In this document: one piece after another, positions 43,680 through 52,950 of the stretch
Numbering within the stretch: the stretch's first letter is position 1
How the letters are laid out: each line of letters starts with the position of its first letter
DNA from: Deltaproteobacteria bacterium
GTDB lineage: Bacteria; Desulfobacterota; Desulfarculia; JACQYL01
Reading direction: 5' to 3'
Assembly: GCA_016208165.1 (NCBI GenBank)
Contig: JACQYL010000028.1
Span: 1 to 64,000, forward strand
DNA: 64,000 bases
Notes under the pieces: generated by a model
Database searches by the model: none
Seen by the model: only the letters and a program-made list of their open reading frames with translations
What the model was told of the DNA's origin: nothing
Translations under genes and position numbers: made by a program

Positions 43680-44798
43680 ATGAGAGTTCTTTATTGGACC
43701 GGATCCTTTTGGCCGCGGATAGGAGGTGTGGAAGTATTAAGCGCGCGGTTCCTGTCCGCCATGCGAGAGCGCGGATATGAGTTCATTGTGGTGACGGCCG
43801 AAAACCATCCCGGTCCAAGCCATAGGGAATGCGATCACGGTATTCCGATATATAGACTGCCCTTCGGCGCCGGATTGAGCGATCACAATCTTAAGGAAGT
43901 GAAGGAAACAATACGACGAGTAATCGAGATAAAGAGGACCTTCAATCCGGATATCGTCCACTTGAATTCGATTGATGTCAGTGTTTTTTTTCATCTGCTA
44001 ACGGACACAGCCTACCCCGCCCCTTCGTTGTTTACGGTGCACTCCCTGCCGCCGAATCAGAGTGGGACTCATACGTTGATGAAGAAGATGCTATCCTCGG
44101 CCGCATGGGTAACGACAACGTCGGAAGCTATGCTGCGGGCCGTACGTAATCTTGCGAGCGAAGTTACAGCCCGATCGTCCCTGATCTATAACGGTCTCCC
44201 TCAACCGGATGTTCAGCCTTCTCCCTTGCCGTTCGCCGGCCCTCGCCTTTTGTGCATTGGACGAATCGTGAGGGATAAAGGGTTCGACTTGGCCATGGAT
44301 GCGTTTGGGGTTGTAATCGATCGATTTCCCGCGGCTCGACTGATTATCGCAGGAGACGGCCCGGCGATGGCGGACCTCGATCAGCGGGCCGCAAGATATC
44401 GACTATCAGGGGCTGTCGAATTCATCGGTTGGGCACCCCCGGAAGAAGTTCCGGAGTTAATCAACACCGCCACAGCGGTGATCATTCCGTCGAGATGGGA
44501 AGAACCGTTCGGGCTCGTCGCCCTCGAGGCGGCACAGATGGGTCGGCCGGTCGTGGCCGCTCGAGTTGGCGGCCTGGCTGAGATCGTCGAACACCAAAAG
44601 ACCGGATTACTCTTTGATAAGGAAGATAGCGCGGCCCTGGCCAAGCAAATCATCTTCCTGCTCGAACACAAAGAGGCGGCGACACAGATGGGACTGGCGG
44701 CCAGGAAAAGAGCCGAGGACACATTTAGTTTCGAACGCTTTCTGGATGCCTATGAGGATTTGTACCAAAAATTGGTAGGTTCCCCCGGAGCGCTCTGA
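43680..44798 (+). CDS. Glycosyltransferase, family 4 type
   Basis: 372 aa GT-B fold retaining glycosyltransferase. N-terminal SFWPRIGGVEVLSARFLSAM (acceptor side) and C-terminal donor site LLCIGRIVRDKGFDLAMDAF, LIIAGDGPAM, and EEPFGLVALEAAQMGRPVVA with the E(x7)E motif. Complete and of normal length. It starts three bases after the kinase stop, so translation is probably coupled. Confidence 0.9.
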   Translation: MRVLYWTGSFWPRIGGVEVLSARFLSAMRERGYEFIVVTAENHPGPSHRECDHGIPIYRLPFGAGLSDHNLKEVKETIRRVIEIKRTFNPDIVHLNSIDVSVFFHLLTDTAYPAPSLFTVHSLPPNQSGTHTLMKKMLSSAAWVTTTSEAMLRAVRNLASEVTARSSLIYNGLPQPDVQPSPLPFAGPRLLCIGRIVRDKGFDLAMDAFGVVIDRFPAARLIIAGDGPAMADLDQRAARYRLSGAVEFIGWAPPEEVPELINTATAVIIPSRWEEPFGLVALEAAQMGRPVVAARVGGLAEIVEHQKTGLLFDKEDSAALAKQIIFLLEHKEAATQMGLAARKRAEDTFSFERFLDAYEDLYQKLVGSPGAL

Positions 44799-44825
44799 AT
44801 TCGTTAGGCCATGGAGACGGAAGAT

Positions 44826-45548
44826 ATGAATAGGCCGCTCGTGAGTGTAATCATGCCCGTGAGAAACGGCGAACGGTTTCTGCGAGAAGCGATAGAGAGC
44901 ATACTTGGTCAAGATTATCCTTCCCTCGAACTTATCGTTGTTGATGGACAATCAACCGACGGCACGGGATCCGTTGTCCAATCGTTCGGGAAGATCAGGT
45001 ATATCCGTCAAGAAGGAAGGTTAGGTATCGGCCACGCCAAGAATCTTGGGATTGCAGCGGCCAAGGGGGAGTTTCTATCGTTTATTTCCCACGATGACCT
45101 GTGGCCCCCCCATAAACTCAGAACCCAGATCGATTATATGGTCCACCATCCGGACGTCCAATATTCGCTAACGAGAGTGAAGTTCTTTCTGGAACCCGGG
45201 TGCTCCGTACCCCGTGGTTTCAGACCGGAGCTGTTGAAAGACGACTATGTCGGAAAGATGCCCGAGACATTGGTTGCTCGGAAATCACTCTTTGATTCCA
45301 TTGGAGGGTTCAATACTGAATTGACCTATATCGAGGACGTTGAGTGGTTTGCTCGTGTCGCCCGGAGCCAAATACCCATGGGGATCGTACAGGAAGTACT
45401 GCTTCATAAACGCATTCATGACGGTAACGCTTCATACGACCCTTCGAAAATGCGGGACATTAAGCGGGAAATAGTGCAGATAGTGAAAAAATCGATCGAA
45501 CATGGTCGGACCAGGCATACAAGGGATGATGAGAAGCAGCGGAGGTAA
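44826..45548 (+). CDS. Glycosyltransferase, family 2 type
   Basis: 240 aa GT-A fold enzyme. PLVSVIMPVRNGERFLREAI and ELIVVDGQSTDGT bind the nucleotide; SFISHDDLWPPHKLRTQI holds the DxD-like HDD metal site; ETLVARKSLFDSIGGFNTEL, then IEDVEWFARVA is the acceptor/catalytic region. ATG 44826 follows GGAAGAT; ATG 44811 is an alternative. No TM segments. Confidence 0.9.
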   Translation: MNRPLVSVIMPVRNGERFLREAIESILGQDYPSLELIVVDGQSTDGTGSVVQSFGKIRYIRQEGRLGIGHAKNLGIAAAKGEFLSFISHDDLWPPHKLRTQIDYMVHHPDVQYSLTRVKFFLEPGCSVPRGFRPELLKDDYVGKMPETLVARKSLFDSIGGFNTELTYIEDVEWFARVARSQIPMGIVQEVLLHKRIHDGNASYDPSKMRDIKREIVQIVKKSIEHGRTRHTRDDEKQRR

Positions 45549-45556
45549 AGCAAAGC

Positions 45557-46246
45557 ATGGAGGCCGCACCCCTCGTAAGCGTAGTCATTCCCGTTTTCAA
45601 CGGTGAGCCGTATTTGGCTGAGACCATCGAAAGCGTGATCGCACAAACATATAGACCCATAGAGATCATCGTCGTGGATGACGGTTCCACGGATCTTAGC
45701 GCCGTTGCCGCTAAACGTTTTGGCCCGCCGGTACGATATCGATTCCAATCCAACGCAGGTACCGCCGCCGCTCGTAATTTCGGCGTTCGCTCCGCAAGAG
45801 GTTCATTTTTTGCCTTTCTCGATCAGGACGATCTCTGGGCCGAGAACAAATTGACGTTGCAGATTGAGGCGTTTGAAAGGGAACCTACGGCAGACGTCGT
45901 ATTCGGTCATGTTCGGCAATTTCACAGCCCGGGATTGGACCCATCCTTGAAGAAGAGGATACAGTGCCCATCCTCCCTCATGCCCGGATATTCACCTTCC
46001 GCGATGCTGGTTAAGCGGGAGGCTTTTTTTCATGTCGGTGAGTTCGAGACCGCCTGGCGGGTCGGGGAATGGGCAAATTGGTACGTACGCGCCGTCGAGC
46101 GAAAACTCCAAATGATCATGCTTCCGGAGTTGATCGCGTTGAGACGCCTCCACGATTCCAACAAGGGGATTCTCCAACATATGTCCATAAACGAGTACCC
46201 CCGCATTCTTAAGGCTTCGCTTGACCGTCGCCGCACACTAGAATGA
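45557..46246 (+). CDS. Glycosyltransferase, family 2 type
   Basis: 229 aa, paralogue of the preceding gene: PLVSVVIPVFNGEPYLAETI, EIIVVDDGSTDLSAV, FLDQDDLWAENKLTLQI with the DQDD metal site. Its catalytic C-terminal part is shorter (VGEFETAWRVGEWANWYVRA), so activity is likely but the acceptor differs. GGAGGT lies 11 bases before ATG. Confidence 0.9.
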   Translation: MEAAPLVSVVIPVFNGEPYLAETIESVIAQTYRPIEIIVVDDGSTDLSAVAAKRFGPPVRYRFQSNAGTAAARNFGVRSARGSFFAFLDQDDLWAENKLTLQIEAFEREPTADVVFGHVRQFHSPGLDPSLKKRIQCPSSLMPGYSPSAMLVKREAFFHVGEFETAWRVGEWANWYVRAVERKLQMIMLPELIALRRLHDSNKGILQHMSINEYPRILKASLDRRRTLE

Positions 46247-46418
46247 ATTAAGATATTGCCAACGGGGACATAAGCAGTCCTGTGACCATTCATGGGGCAG
46301 TCTTCCAAACCGTTTCCTTTTCTCCGACATTGCGGCGAAGGAGAGTGTGCCTGGAACGACAAAATACCATGATTTTAAAATGTTACCAAAGACGCGCACA
46401 TGGAATGCACAACGACGC

Positions 46419-47603
46419 ATGGATACCTCTAAAGTGGTTCTTTCTCGGGTCCGAATCGATCGCATACGGGCCGGATGTCGGCCCAGTGATCAACAGGAGC
46501 TGCTGTTGCGGGCCGCCCTGTTTTCCGGGGATGCGGCCCTCGATGCATGGCGGAAATGGCGTGGTCTGGTAGGCCGGGACCTTCGTCATCTGGACATGGG
46601 ATCCTTCGGACTTATCCCCATGCTGTATCGCAACCTCAGCCTTCTGGGCGTCCAGGACCCACTGATGGACCGCTTCAAAGGGATCTTCCGACGAACCTGG
46701 TATCAGAATCAGACATTGCTTCATGGCTGCGCCCGGGCACTCGAAGCACTACAAGCCGCCGGCCTGGGCGTGCTGATGATGGACGGCGTGCCGGTCGTGA
46801 TGAACGACTATCAAGACCTCGGCCTTCGGCCTATGGATGGGTTCGACATTCTGGTGCGCATCGGACAGGCTGAAAAAGCCATCCACGTCCTCAGTTCCCT
46901 GGATTGGAAACCTTCCGGCATCCGGATCGAGAAACTGAGCCCGGGTTTTCTTAACGCCGGGCATACTCTGCGTTTCAATAAAGGTTCTTCCCTGACTTGC
47001 GATCTGCACTGGAGATTCATGCCCGACCGTTTCGGTCCGATTGATGATGCCGCTTTGTGGGAGGCCGCAGTCCCCTTATACGTCCGGGGGGTCCGGATCC
47101 ATGCCTTGGGCAAGGCCGACCAACTGCTTCGCGCCTGCGCTCTCACCATAGGACGTATCGGTTCACCACACATACAATGGATTGCCGATGCGGTTGTGGT
47201 CCTGAGGCGAGCGATCGTGCGAATCGACTGGAACCGCCTGATATCCCTGGCGCAACGTTACCATGTGACCCTCAAGGCCTACTCGGCGCTTTTCTACCTG
47301 CGGCAGTATATGGACGTTGCCATTCCGGAAGACGTTTTACGGCAGTTTGAAAACATCCCGATATCCGATCCGGAACGCCGAATGTTTGACGCCACCCTCC
47401 ACAAAAACAAGCTTATCGGTTCTCTCGAGCATTCCTGGTTGAATTATCGGGCCTATGCTGCCGAGTATGAGAAATCGTTCTCTCCTTTCAGACTGCCGGG
47501 CTTCCTTGAATATCTCCGTTTGAGGCGCGGGCATGACAGCCGATGGGATACCCTGCGCTGGGCGGTATCCAGCTACTTGCTTCCGGGCTCAAAACCGGTA
47601 TAA
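46419..47603 (+). CDS. Nucleotidyltransferase-like protein (NTP_transf_5 / PF14907 type)
   Basis: 394 aa. LGVLMMDGVPVVMNDYQDLG, then LRPMDGFDILVRI corresponds to the family's G(v)LLKGaal...Rpm.DiDLLV active-site block. Here the order reads MDGFD rather than the expected M(x)D(x)D, and KG is replaced by DG, so catalysis may be altered or lost. CDLHWRFMP and the long helical C-terminus fit the family. Members occur in lasso-peptide and capsule loci. The start is uncertain (46347 GTG, 46380 ATG and 46419 ATG are possible; none has a clear ribosome site). Confidence 0.7.
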   Translation: MDTSKVVLSRVRIDRIRAGCRPSDQQELLLRAALFSGDAALDAWRKWRGLVGRDLRHLDMGSFGLIPMLYRNLSLLGVQDPLMDRFKGIFRRTWYQNQTLLHGCARALEALQAAGLGVLMMDGVPVVMNDYQDLGLRPMDGFDILVRIGQAEKAIHVLSSLDWKPSGIRIEKLSPGFLNAGHTLRFNKGSSLTCDLHWRFMPDRFGPIDDAALWEAAVPLYVRGVRIHALGKADQLLRACALTIGRIGSPHIQWIADAVVVLRRAIVRIDWNRLISLAQRYHVTLKAYSALFYLRQYMDVAIPEDVLRQFENIPISDPERRMFDATLHKNKLIGSLEHSWLNYRAYAAEYEKSFSPFRLPGFLEYLRLRRGHDSRWDTLRWAVSSYLLPGSKPV

Positions 47604-47748
47604 AGACCCCTCCATCGGACGCCTTCCCTCGCCTTATCCATTTTAATTATTGATTTCAAATGCTTACCAGACAACATCCGTCCGGAAAGCTAAAATGAAC
47701 CCGTGATCAAAAAAGGACTTTGGTTTTTCGGAAAAGAGCCGATCATAA

Positions 47749-48411
47749 AACAGCCGGATTGAGTCGCTCGGTGGGTTGGGATTGGAGAAGGAAGAAGGTC
47801 GGTATCGTTCCGAATCACAAGGGTTCTCTGGTTATGCTCCGCCCTTTTCCGAAAAGATTGACGACTCGGTTCGGAACACGGAAGAGGAAGCGCGTGACCT
47901 GGAACAAGAGATAAAAGACGAGTTTAAAAGCATCAGGGACAATCTGCACGTAAAGGCTAAAGACGGCGACATCCGCATAAGTCTCACGGGGGGGTCCACT
48001 TTCGACTCCGGCAGCGCGGAAATCAAGCCGGAAACGGCGCCCATACTGGAAAAAATCGCAGGATTCCTGAACCAACGCGAAGGCGAAGTGGTGATCGCGG
48101 GCCATACGGACAACGTTCCGATCTCGAATTCCATCTTCAAGTCCAATCTCGAGCTGTCTGTCGGCCGATCGGCCGCGGTGGCCCAGTTCTTTATAAGCCG
48201 AGGCAGTGTTGACGCCGGTAGAATCGCGACAATGGGATTCGGCGAACATAGACCTATAGCCGCCAACGATACACCGGATGGTCGAGAAAATAACCGTCGG
48301 GTGGAGATAGTACTCACCAAACTACCCGATCCGTCGAAGCTGACTCGAGAGAGTCAGAAAGACGAATCCAACTGGAATACCTCGTCTCCCCACGCCCCTC
48401 CTCTTCAATAG
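47749..48411 (+). pseudogene. MotB/OmpA-like protein lacking its membrane anchor
   Basis: The coding part GGSTFDSGSAEIKPETAPIL, VVIAGHTDNVPISNS, LSVGRSAAVAQFFISRG and GFGEHRPIAANDTPDGRENN is a complete OmpA_C/MotB peptidoglycan-binding domain. Upstream, GLGLEKEEG and PPFSEKIDD correspond to the segment that normally follows the MotB transmembrane helix, but the helix and start codon are missing (stop at 47746; first start-like codon TTG 47776). Either truncated or very unusual; no motA nearby. Confidence 0.65.
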
Positions 48412-48963
48412 ATGAACGTGCGCGCTCCCCGTATCCCGCCGTTGCCATCTCGGCCTGAATCACGCACCGGATTTGTACGGTAAGGCCTTCTTCCAAATTC
48501 TCCATTTGCATCTACGTCAACAAGACCTTGGTTGACCTTCTGAAGAAGAGACTCGTAGGCGCCATAGGTGTACGGCAAGAATTCATCGTTCCGTCATGAA
48601 AGTCGCGTCAGGATTCTGTAGCATCGGCTCGTAGGATGAACTCGGGTCCGCTTGAGCGTTGTTCCTTTACTGAGCATAGGTAGGCCATCCAAGTACTGAT
48701 ACGAAAAGTTTTCGGAGAACAGCGATCTCGATGCGGTCGATACTATAACCTAATACATTAATGACCTGATTGCGGATTCTGTATTGATGGTTACAATGGG
48801 CTAAATCCGGCAACGCGAAGTCAGAGGAGATATCAAGGGCAGGCCGGAACCACAAGGCGCCGGCCAAACGAAGGACGGGCTCTGCTTTTCGGTGAATATC
48901 TTGACAATGAATACAGTTTATTTTATGGAACCTTCAACAAAGTCGAACGAGTGGAGAATTGAA
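48412..48963. other. Intergenic, nothing recognised
   Basis: 552 bases with no coding bias on either strand, no repeat and no terminator with U-run. GGAGAATTG near 48952 is the ribosome site of the next gene. Confidence 0.4.
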
Positions 48964-49155
48964 ATGCCTTTTTATGAGTATCAATGCAATGGGTGCGAAC
49001 TTGTGGAGAGCCGTGTGGCGGGTGTGGATGATCAATGGGTGCATTGCACTTCGTGCGGCGGCCACATGATTCGCACGACGAGACAAGACGACCTTTTCAG
49101 AGCCTATTGGGAAACGTCCGAAAAAGGAGCAGAAAAAGTCACCGGTTCCGCATGA
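48964..49155 (+). CDS. Small zinc-ribbon protein, FmdB-like
   Basis: 63 aa beginning MPFYEYQCNGCELVESRV. Cys8-x2-Cys11 and Cys28-x2-Cys31 form a zinc ribbon, as in FmdB/CxxC-SSSS regulatory proteins. GGAG nine bases before ATG; upstream in-frame ATGs (48892, 48925) lack this. Function in this organism unknown. Confidence 0.75.
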   Translation: MPFYEYQCNGCELVESRVAGVDDQWVHCTSCGGHMIRTTRQDDLFRAYWETSEKGAEKVTGSA

Positions 49156-50101
49156 CCTGTCTTTTCTCAATGTGAAACCGCTTCACGATGCGTTTCCGTC
49201 GGCCGTCTCGTGTGGCATTCTATAACCTTGAGCGGGAGATAAAGGAGAATAGGCTCTCGCAATAGGCACTGAGGATGAACCGGATATGGAAAAACGAACC
49301 CATCCCTCCTATTCCATGGCGCCGGTTGGCGGGGCCGCTCGGCGGTGAGGCGGATCCGTCTGACTACCGCGCGAGTTACTCTAACGCAGATTTCCCCAAC
49401 CGCGCTCCCGCGTCTCGTCCGTGCGTATGAGCTTTCCCGAAACTCGGCCGGAAGACGGCGTACCTAACCGGGTCCTTCCCCCCACGACTCGATGCTCCAC
49501 CCGTTTCAAGTCATAAACGTGTCGTCGAGCTTTCACACAAACGCTGAGAACCTCCTGGACCCCAAGGGCAGAGACTCCTATCGAGTCGTGTTGAAACACG
49601 CTTCGGTCTATAGGACGGCGTTGAAAAACCGGGATGTGGATTATTTTGCATATGAAAGAGACGGGAGTCCATCAGAAGGCTGTTGGTTCCGTCCGATGGA
49701 GCGGAATTCCCCGACAGTTTCACCCTAAACCGTCATTGATTTGGATGGTAACGGTGGGTGGAAGTGGACCGTGATATCCGACCCTATCAGAAGTCTCCTC
49801 GGAACTTTCCCTGCACATCGACAGCTGCTCGCGCTTTCGCAAGCCGGCAATGTCATTTCACAGCTCCCTCCTATGAGTTTCAGTGTGTCCCTGGCATGCA
49901 TTTACAGTGAACCAATCGGAACATCCGTTTTGACGATCCGAATACCCGCTCCGGCGAAACGTTAAAAAACGGTTGTTAGTAAACATTGTATATCAAAGCA
50001 CTTGTATTCTTTGATGCTATCTACTAAGCTTCACCTGACGGATCGCCTCTTGGTCAAACCTGCAGAGCTTTGTTACGACAAACCGTTGAAGGAGGGTGCT
50101 C
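49156..50101. other. Long gene-free region
   Basis: 946 bases. Open frames of 70-80 codons on both strands overlap each other and lack ribosome sites. No repeat, tRNA or hairpin with U-run found. GGAGGG at 50091-50096 serves the next gene. Confidence 0.4.
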
Positions 50102-50908
50102 ATGCAAAACAAGGGAGACTTTTCAAACATTGCGGATCCTACGTCCCCCAATGCCGGCCGAATCTACGATTACCTGATCGGCGGACATCACAACTTTGAA
50201 ATCGACAGAATGGCGGCCAAACAGCTGCTCGCAGTGGCGCCTTTTATGCCGCAAACCCTTCGATTGATTCGATGGTTTCTGGGAGAGGCCACGAGGCGTT
50301 TGGTTGTCGAGGGCTTTGACAAGTTCCTTGACTTTGCTTCCGGTCTGCCGGTGGAAGATCATATCCATGAACTGGCGCCGGCGGGGACCAAAGTGATCTA
50401 TTCCGACATTGACCCGGTCACGGTGCAGTACGCACAAGATCTTCTGAAGGACGACCCTAACGTTCGGTACGTGCAATGCGACGCCGGCAATCCTGAAAAA
50501 CTTCTGACCTCGGGCGTTGTCGAGGAGCTTTTTGGGAAAAATCGGAAAATCGCCATCGGTTTCAATGGCATCGCATACTTTCTGCCGGATGACAGGATCC
50601 AGCACGCTCTCCGCACGCTGTATGGATGGGCCGGAGAAGGGTCCAGACTGTTTCTCTGTGACGCAGACGCGGACGTCTCGGAAACATCGGAGAAGCTTAA
50701 GCCCGTCTTCGAGTTGTATTCAAGAATCGGTCAGCCTATTCATATTCGGTCTCAGGAAAGGCTGAAGAAGATGGCGGAACCCTGGAAAGTCTCCGAGCCC
50801 GGATCGCTGACGCTGGATGAGTGGATTGGAATTGGGAAGAAAGTCACCCAGAGAGAAACAGACGAATGGGGAGGGCGGGGCTTCTACGGCGTGATTTTCT
50901 ATAAGTAG
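50102..50908 (+). CDS. SAM-dependent methyltransferase (PF04672 type)
   Basis: 268 aa. PTSPNAGRIYDYLIGGHHNF is the signature N-terminus of the S-adenosyl methyltransferase family PF04672; FDKFLDFASGLPVEDHIHEL and VIYSDIDPVTVQYAQDLL follow the Rossmann pattern with the acidic SAM-ribose residue in SDIDP. Common in actinobacteria, less so in deltaproteobacteria. GGAGGG five bases before ATG. Followed after 12 bases by a hybrid kinase, so probably one transcript. Substrate unknown. Confidence 0.85.
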   Translation: MQNKGDFSNIADPTSPNAGRIYDYLIGGHHNFEIDRMAAKQLLAVAPFMPQTLRLIRWFLGEATRRLVVEGFDKFLDFASGLPVEDHIHELAPAGTKVIYSDIDPVTVQYAQDLLKDDPNVRYVQCDAGNPEKLLTSGVVEELFGKNRKIAIGFNGIAYFLPDDRIQHALRTLYGWAGEGSRLFLCDADADVSETSEKLKPVFELYSRIGQPIHIRSQERLKKMAEPWKVSEPGSLTLDEWIGIGKKVTQRETDEWGGRGFYGVIFYK

Positions 50909-50920
50909 AGTCTCGAACCC

Positions 50921-52909
50921 GTGAGGTCGGATCCTGTGAACCCCGATGTGCGCCAAAGTCACCATTCGAGCGTGATCTATCAGAAACTGCTGGAAAAGCT
51001 GACCTATCTTGCCACTCAGCTTGGCGAGATGTTTCAGGATTTTGCTTTCGAGAATCGCTTCAACCTCCATCCCAGACGCATAAGCGAATTGGGCTGGGAA
51101 CAAGCGAACCACTTCCTTGAGTTTGTGGCCTCCGGCAACGATAAAGAAGTTGTAAGCGCTGGCAGTTATCGCATGGAAGAAGGCCTGGGGCAGTCAACCC
51201 TCGCAGCCCTGGGCGTGCGCCTGAGGCGCTTCTGCAGGGCAACGTTCCCCGTGGAAGGCTCTGAGCTCATGGATCAAGGCCTGGACCTGGTGGACAGGTA
51301 CATGAGTTCGTTGATGGAAGGCTACAACACCGCCCTCGAAGCCCGGATACTCGAAGACCAGGAACAAATGAGGCGGGCTCTGTCGGGCGCGCTGGAAAGT
51401 CAGCGTCGCGAACTTTATATCAAGAACCATGCAATCAATACCTCCATAAACGGAATCATGTTAACGGACATTGACGGACGCATTACTTACGTGAATCCGG
51501 CTTTTTCGGACATGTGGGGTCTTGAGGACCCCAGTGTGGTTCACGGAAAAAATTGCATCGACTTACTTGAAATTGACAAATCGCATGAGATCGTCAACGC
51601 GCTATCCGAAAAGGCCGGGGCGGGGTGGCGGGGCGAGCTGCGGGCGCGACGGGCCAACGGATCCTATTTTGAAGTCGAAGTCTCACTATCCATCATCAAG
51701 GACGTCGGCCGGTATCGAATCGGTGTGATGGTTTCCTTCGTTGATATAACGGAACGAAAACGACTCGAAGCCGATTTCCGAGAGGCTAAGAAGACCGAGG
51801 CCATAGGCACCCTGGCCAGCGGCATTGCGCACGACTTCAACAACCTCCTCACAACCATTCAGGGCCACACGTCCCTGATGCTGTTAAGCATGGACCGCGC
51901 GCATCCGTTTTATGAGCGGCTGAGAAGTATCGAGAAACAAGTCGAAAGTGGTAGCCGGCTGACGACTCAACTCCTTGGTTATGCCAGAAAGGGCAGGTAC
52001 GAGGTGAAGCCCGTCGATCTGAACAGACTTGTGGAAGATCTTGCCGAGACATTCAACAGAACTCGAAAGGAACTCTCGATCCATCTCGAACTGGATAAGC
52101 ATTTGCTCGCCATCGAAGCGGACGCAGGGCAAATCGAACAGGTCTTGCTGAATCTCTATATTAATGCGGCCGACGCCATGCCCGGCGGCGGAAACTTGTT
52201 TATCGGAACGAAGAATCTGTCTTACGATCAGGTGAAAGGAAAGCTGAGCAACCCGAAAAAGAGCAACTACGTCATGATCAACATCGCCGACACGGGCTCA
52301 GGCATGACCAAAGAAACCATGGAGCGCGTTTTCGATCCCTTTTTCACGACCAAAGAGATGGGCCGTGGCACCGGTTTGGGTCTGGCGGTCGTTTATGGCA
52401 TTGTAAAAGGACACGGTGGTTACATCAAAGTGGAATCCGAAGTAGGCAAGGGTACGACCTTCGAGATCTATCTTCCCGCGTCGGATCGGGTGTTCGCCCA
52501 GCCTCCAAGAGCCCCGGAACAAACGATCAAAGGAAACGAGACCATCCTCTGCGTGGACGACGAAAGGGCGGTGTTGAGCATAGCGAGCGAACTCCTTCAG
52601 GCTCTTGGGTACCAGGTTCTGTCGGCGAACAGCGGCAGAGAGGCCGTCGAAATCTATGGTGCAAATAGAGATCAAATCTCGCTGGTCATTCTGGATATGA
52701 TTATGCCGGAAATGGGCGGCGGTGAAACCTACGATGCTCTCAGGAACATCAGCTCAAAGGTAAAGGTGCTGCTTTCGACGGGCTACAGCATCGAGGGGAA
52801 AGCCACGGACATTATGAATCGGGGCTGTAACGGCTTTATTCAAAAGCCCTTCAAGCTGACTGCGCTCTCCAAGAAAGTAAGGGAGATCCTCGACGAGTCA
52901 ACCATGTGA
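50921..52909 (+). CDS. Hybrid sensor histidine kinase (helical sensor-PAS-HisKA-HATPase-receiver)
   Basis: 662 aa soluble kinase. Residues ~15-150 are helical and resemble RsbRD/GlobinSensor-type N-terminal domains; PAS ~165-280 (AINTSINGIMLTDIDGRITY); HisKA with His304 (GIAHDFNNLLTTIQGHTSLM); HATPase with YINAADAMPGGG, IADTGSGMTKETM, GRGTGLGLAVVYGIVKGHGG; C-terminal receiver ~540-660 with VILDMIMPEMGG phospho-acceptor Asp and FIQKPFKL. GTG 50921 or GTG 50936 may start it. No DNA-binding output gene adjacent. Confidence 0.9.
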   Translation: MRSDPVNPDVRQSHHSSVIYQKLLEKLTYLATQLGEMFQDFAFENRFNLHPRRISELGWEQANHFLEFVASGNDKEVVSAGSYRMEEGLGQSTLAALGVRLRRFCRATFPVEGSELMDQGLDLVDRYMSSLMEGYNTALEARILEDQEQMRRALSGALESQRRELYIKNHAINTSINGIMLTDIDGRITYVNPAFSDMWGLEDPSVVHGKNCIDLLEIDKSHEIVNALSEKAGAGWRGELRARRANGSYFEVEVSLSIIKDVGRYRIGVMVSFVDITERKRLEADFREAKKTEAIGTLASGIAHDFNNLLTTIQGHTSLMLLSMDRAHPFYERLRSIEKQVESGSRLTTQLLGYARKGRYEVKPVDLNRLVEDLAETFNRTRKELSIHLELDKHLLAIEADAGQIEQVLLNLYINAADAMPGGGNLFIGTKNLSYDQVKGKLSNPKKSNYVMINIADTGSGMTKETMERVFDPFFTTKEMGRGTGLGLAVVYGIVKGHGGYIKVESEVGKGTTFEIYLPASDRVFAQPPRAPEQTIKGNETILCVDDERAVLSIASELLQALGYQVLSANSGREAVEIYGANRDQISLVILDMIMPEMGGGETYDALRNISSKVKVLLSTGYSIEGKATDIMNRGCNGFIQKPFKLTALSKKVREILDESTM

Positions 52910-52950
52910 AGGGACGATCCTTGCCTTCTATTTGGAAATAGAACGATCGC

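Noticed and set aside
49381-49728. Overlapping 70-80 codon frames on both strands
   Set aside because: No ribosome site, no domain, mutually antisense.
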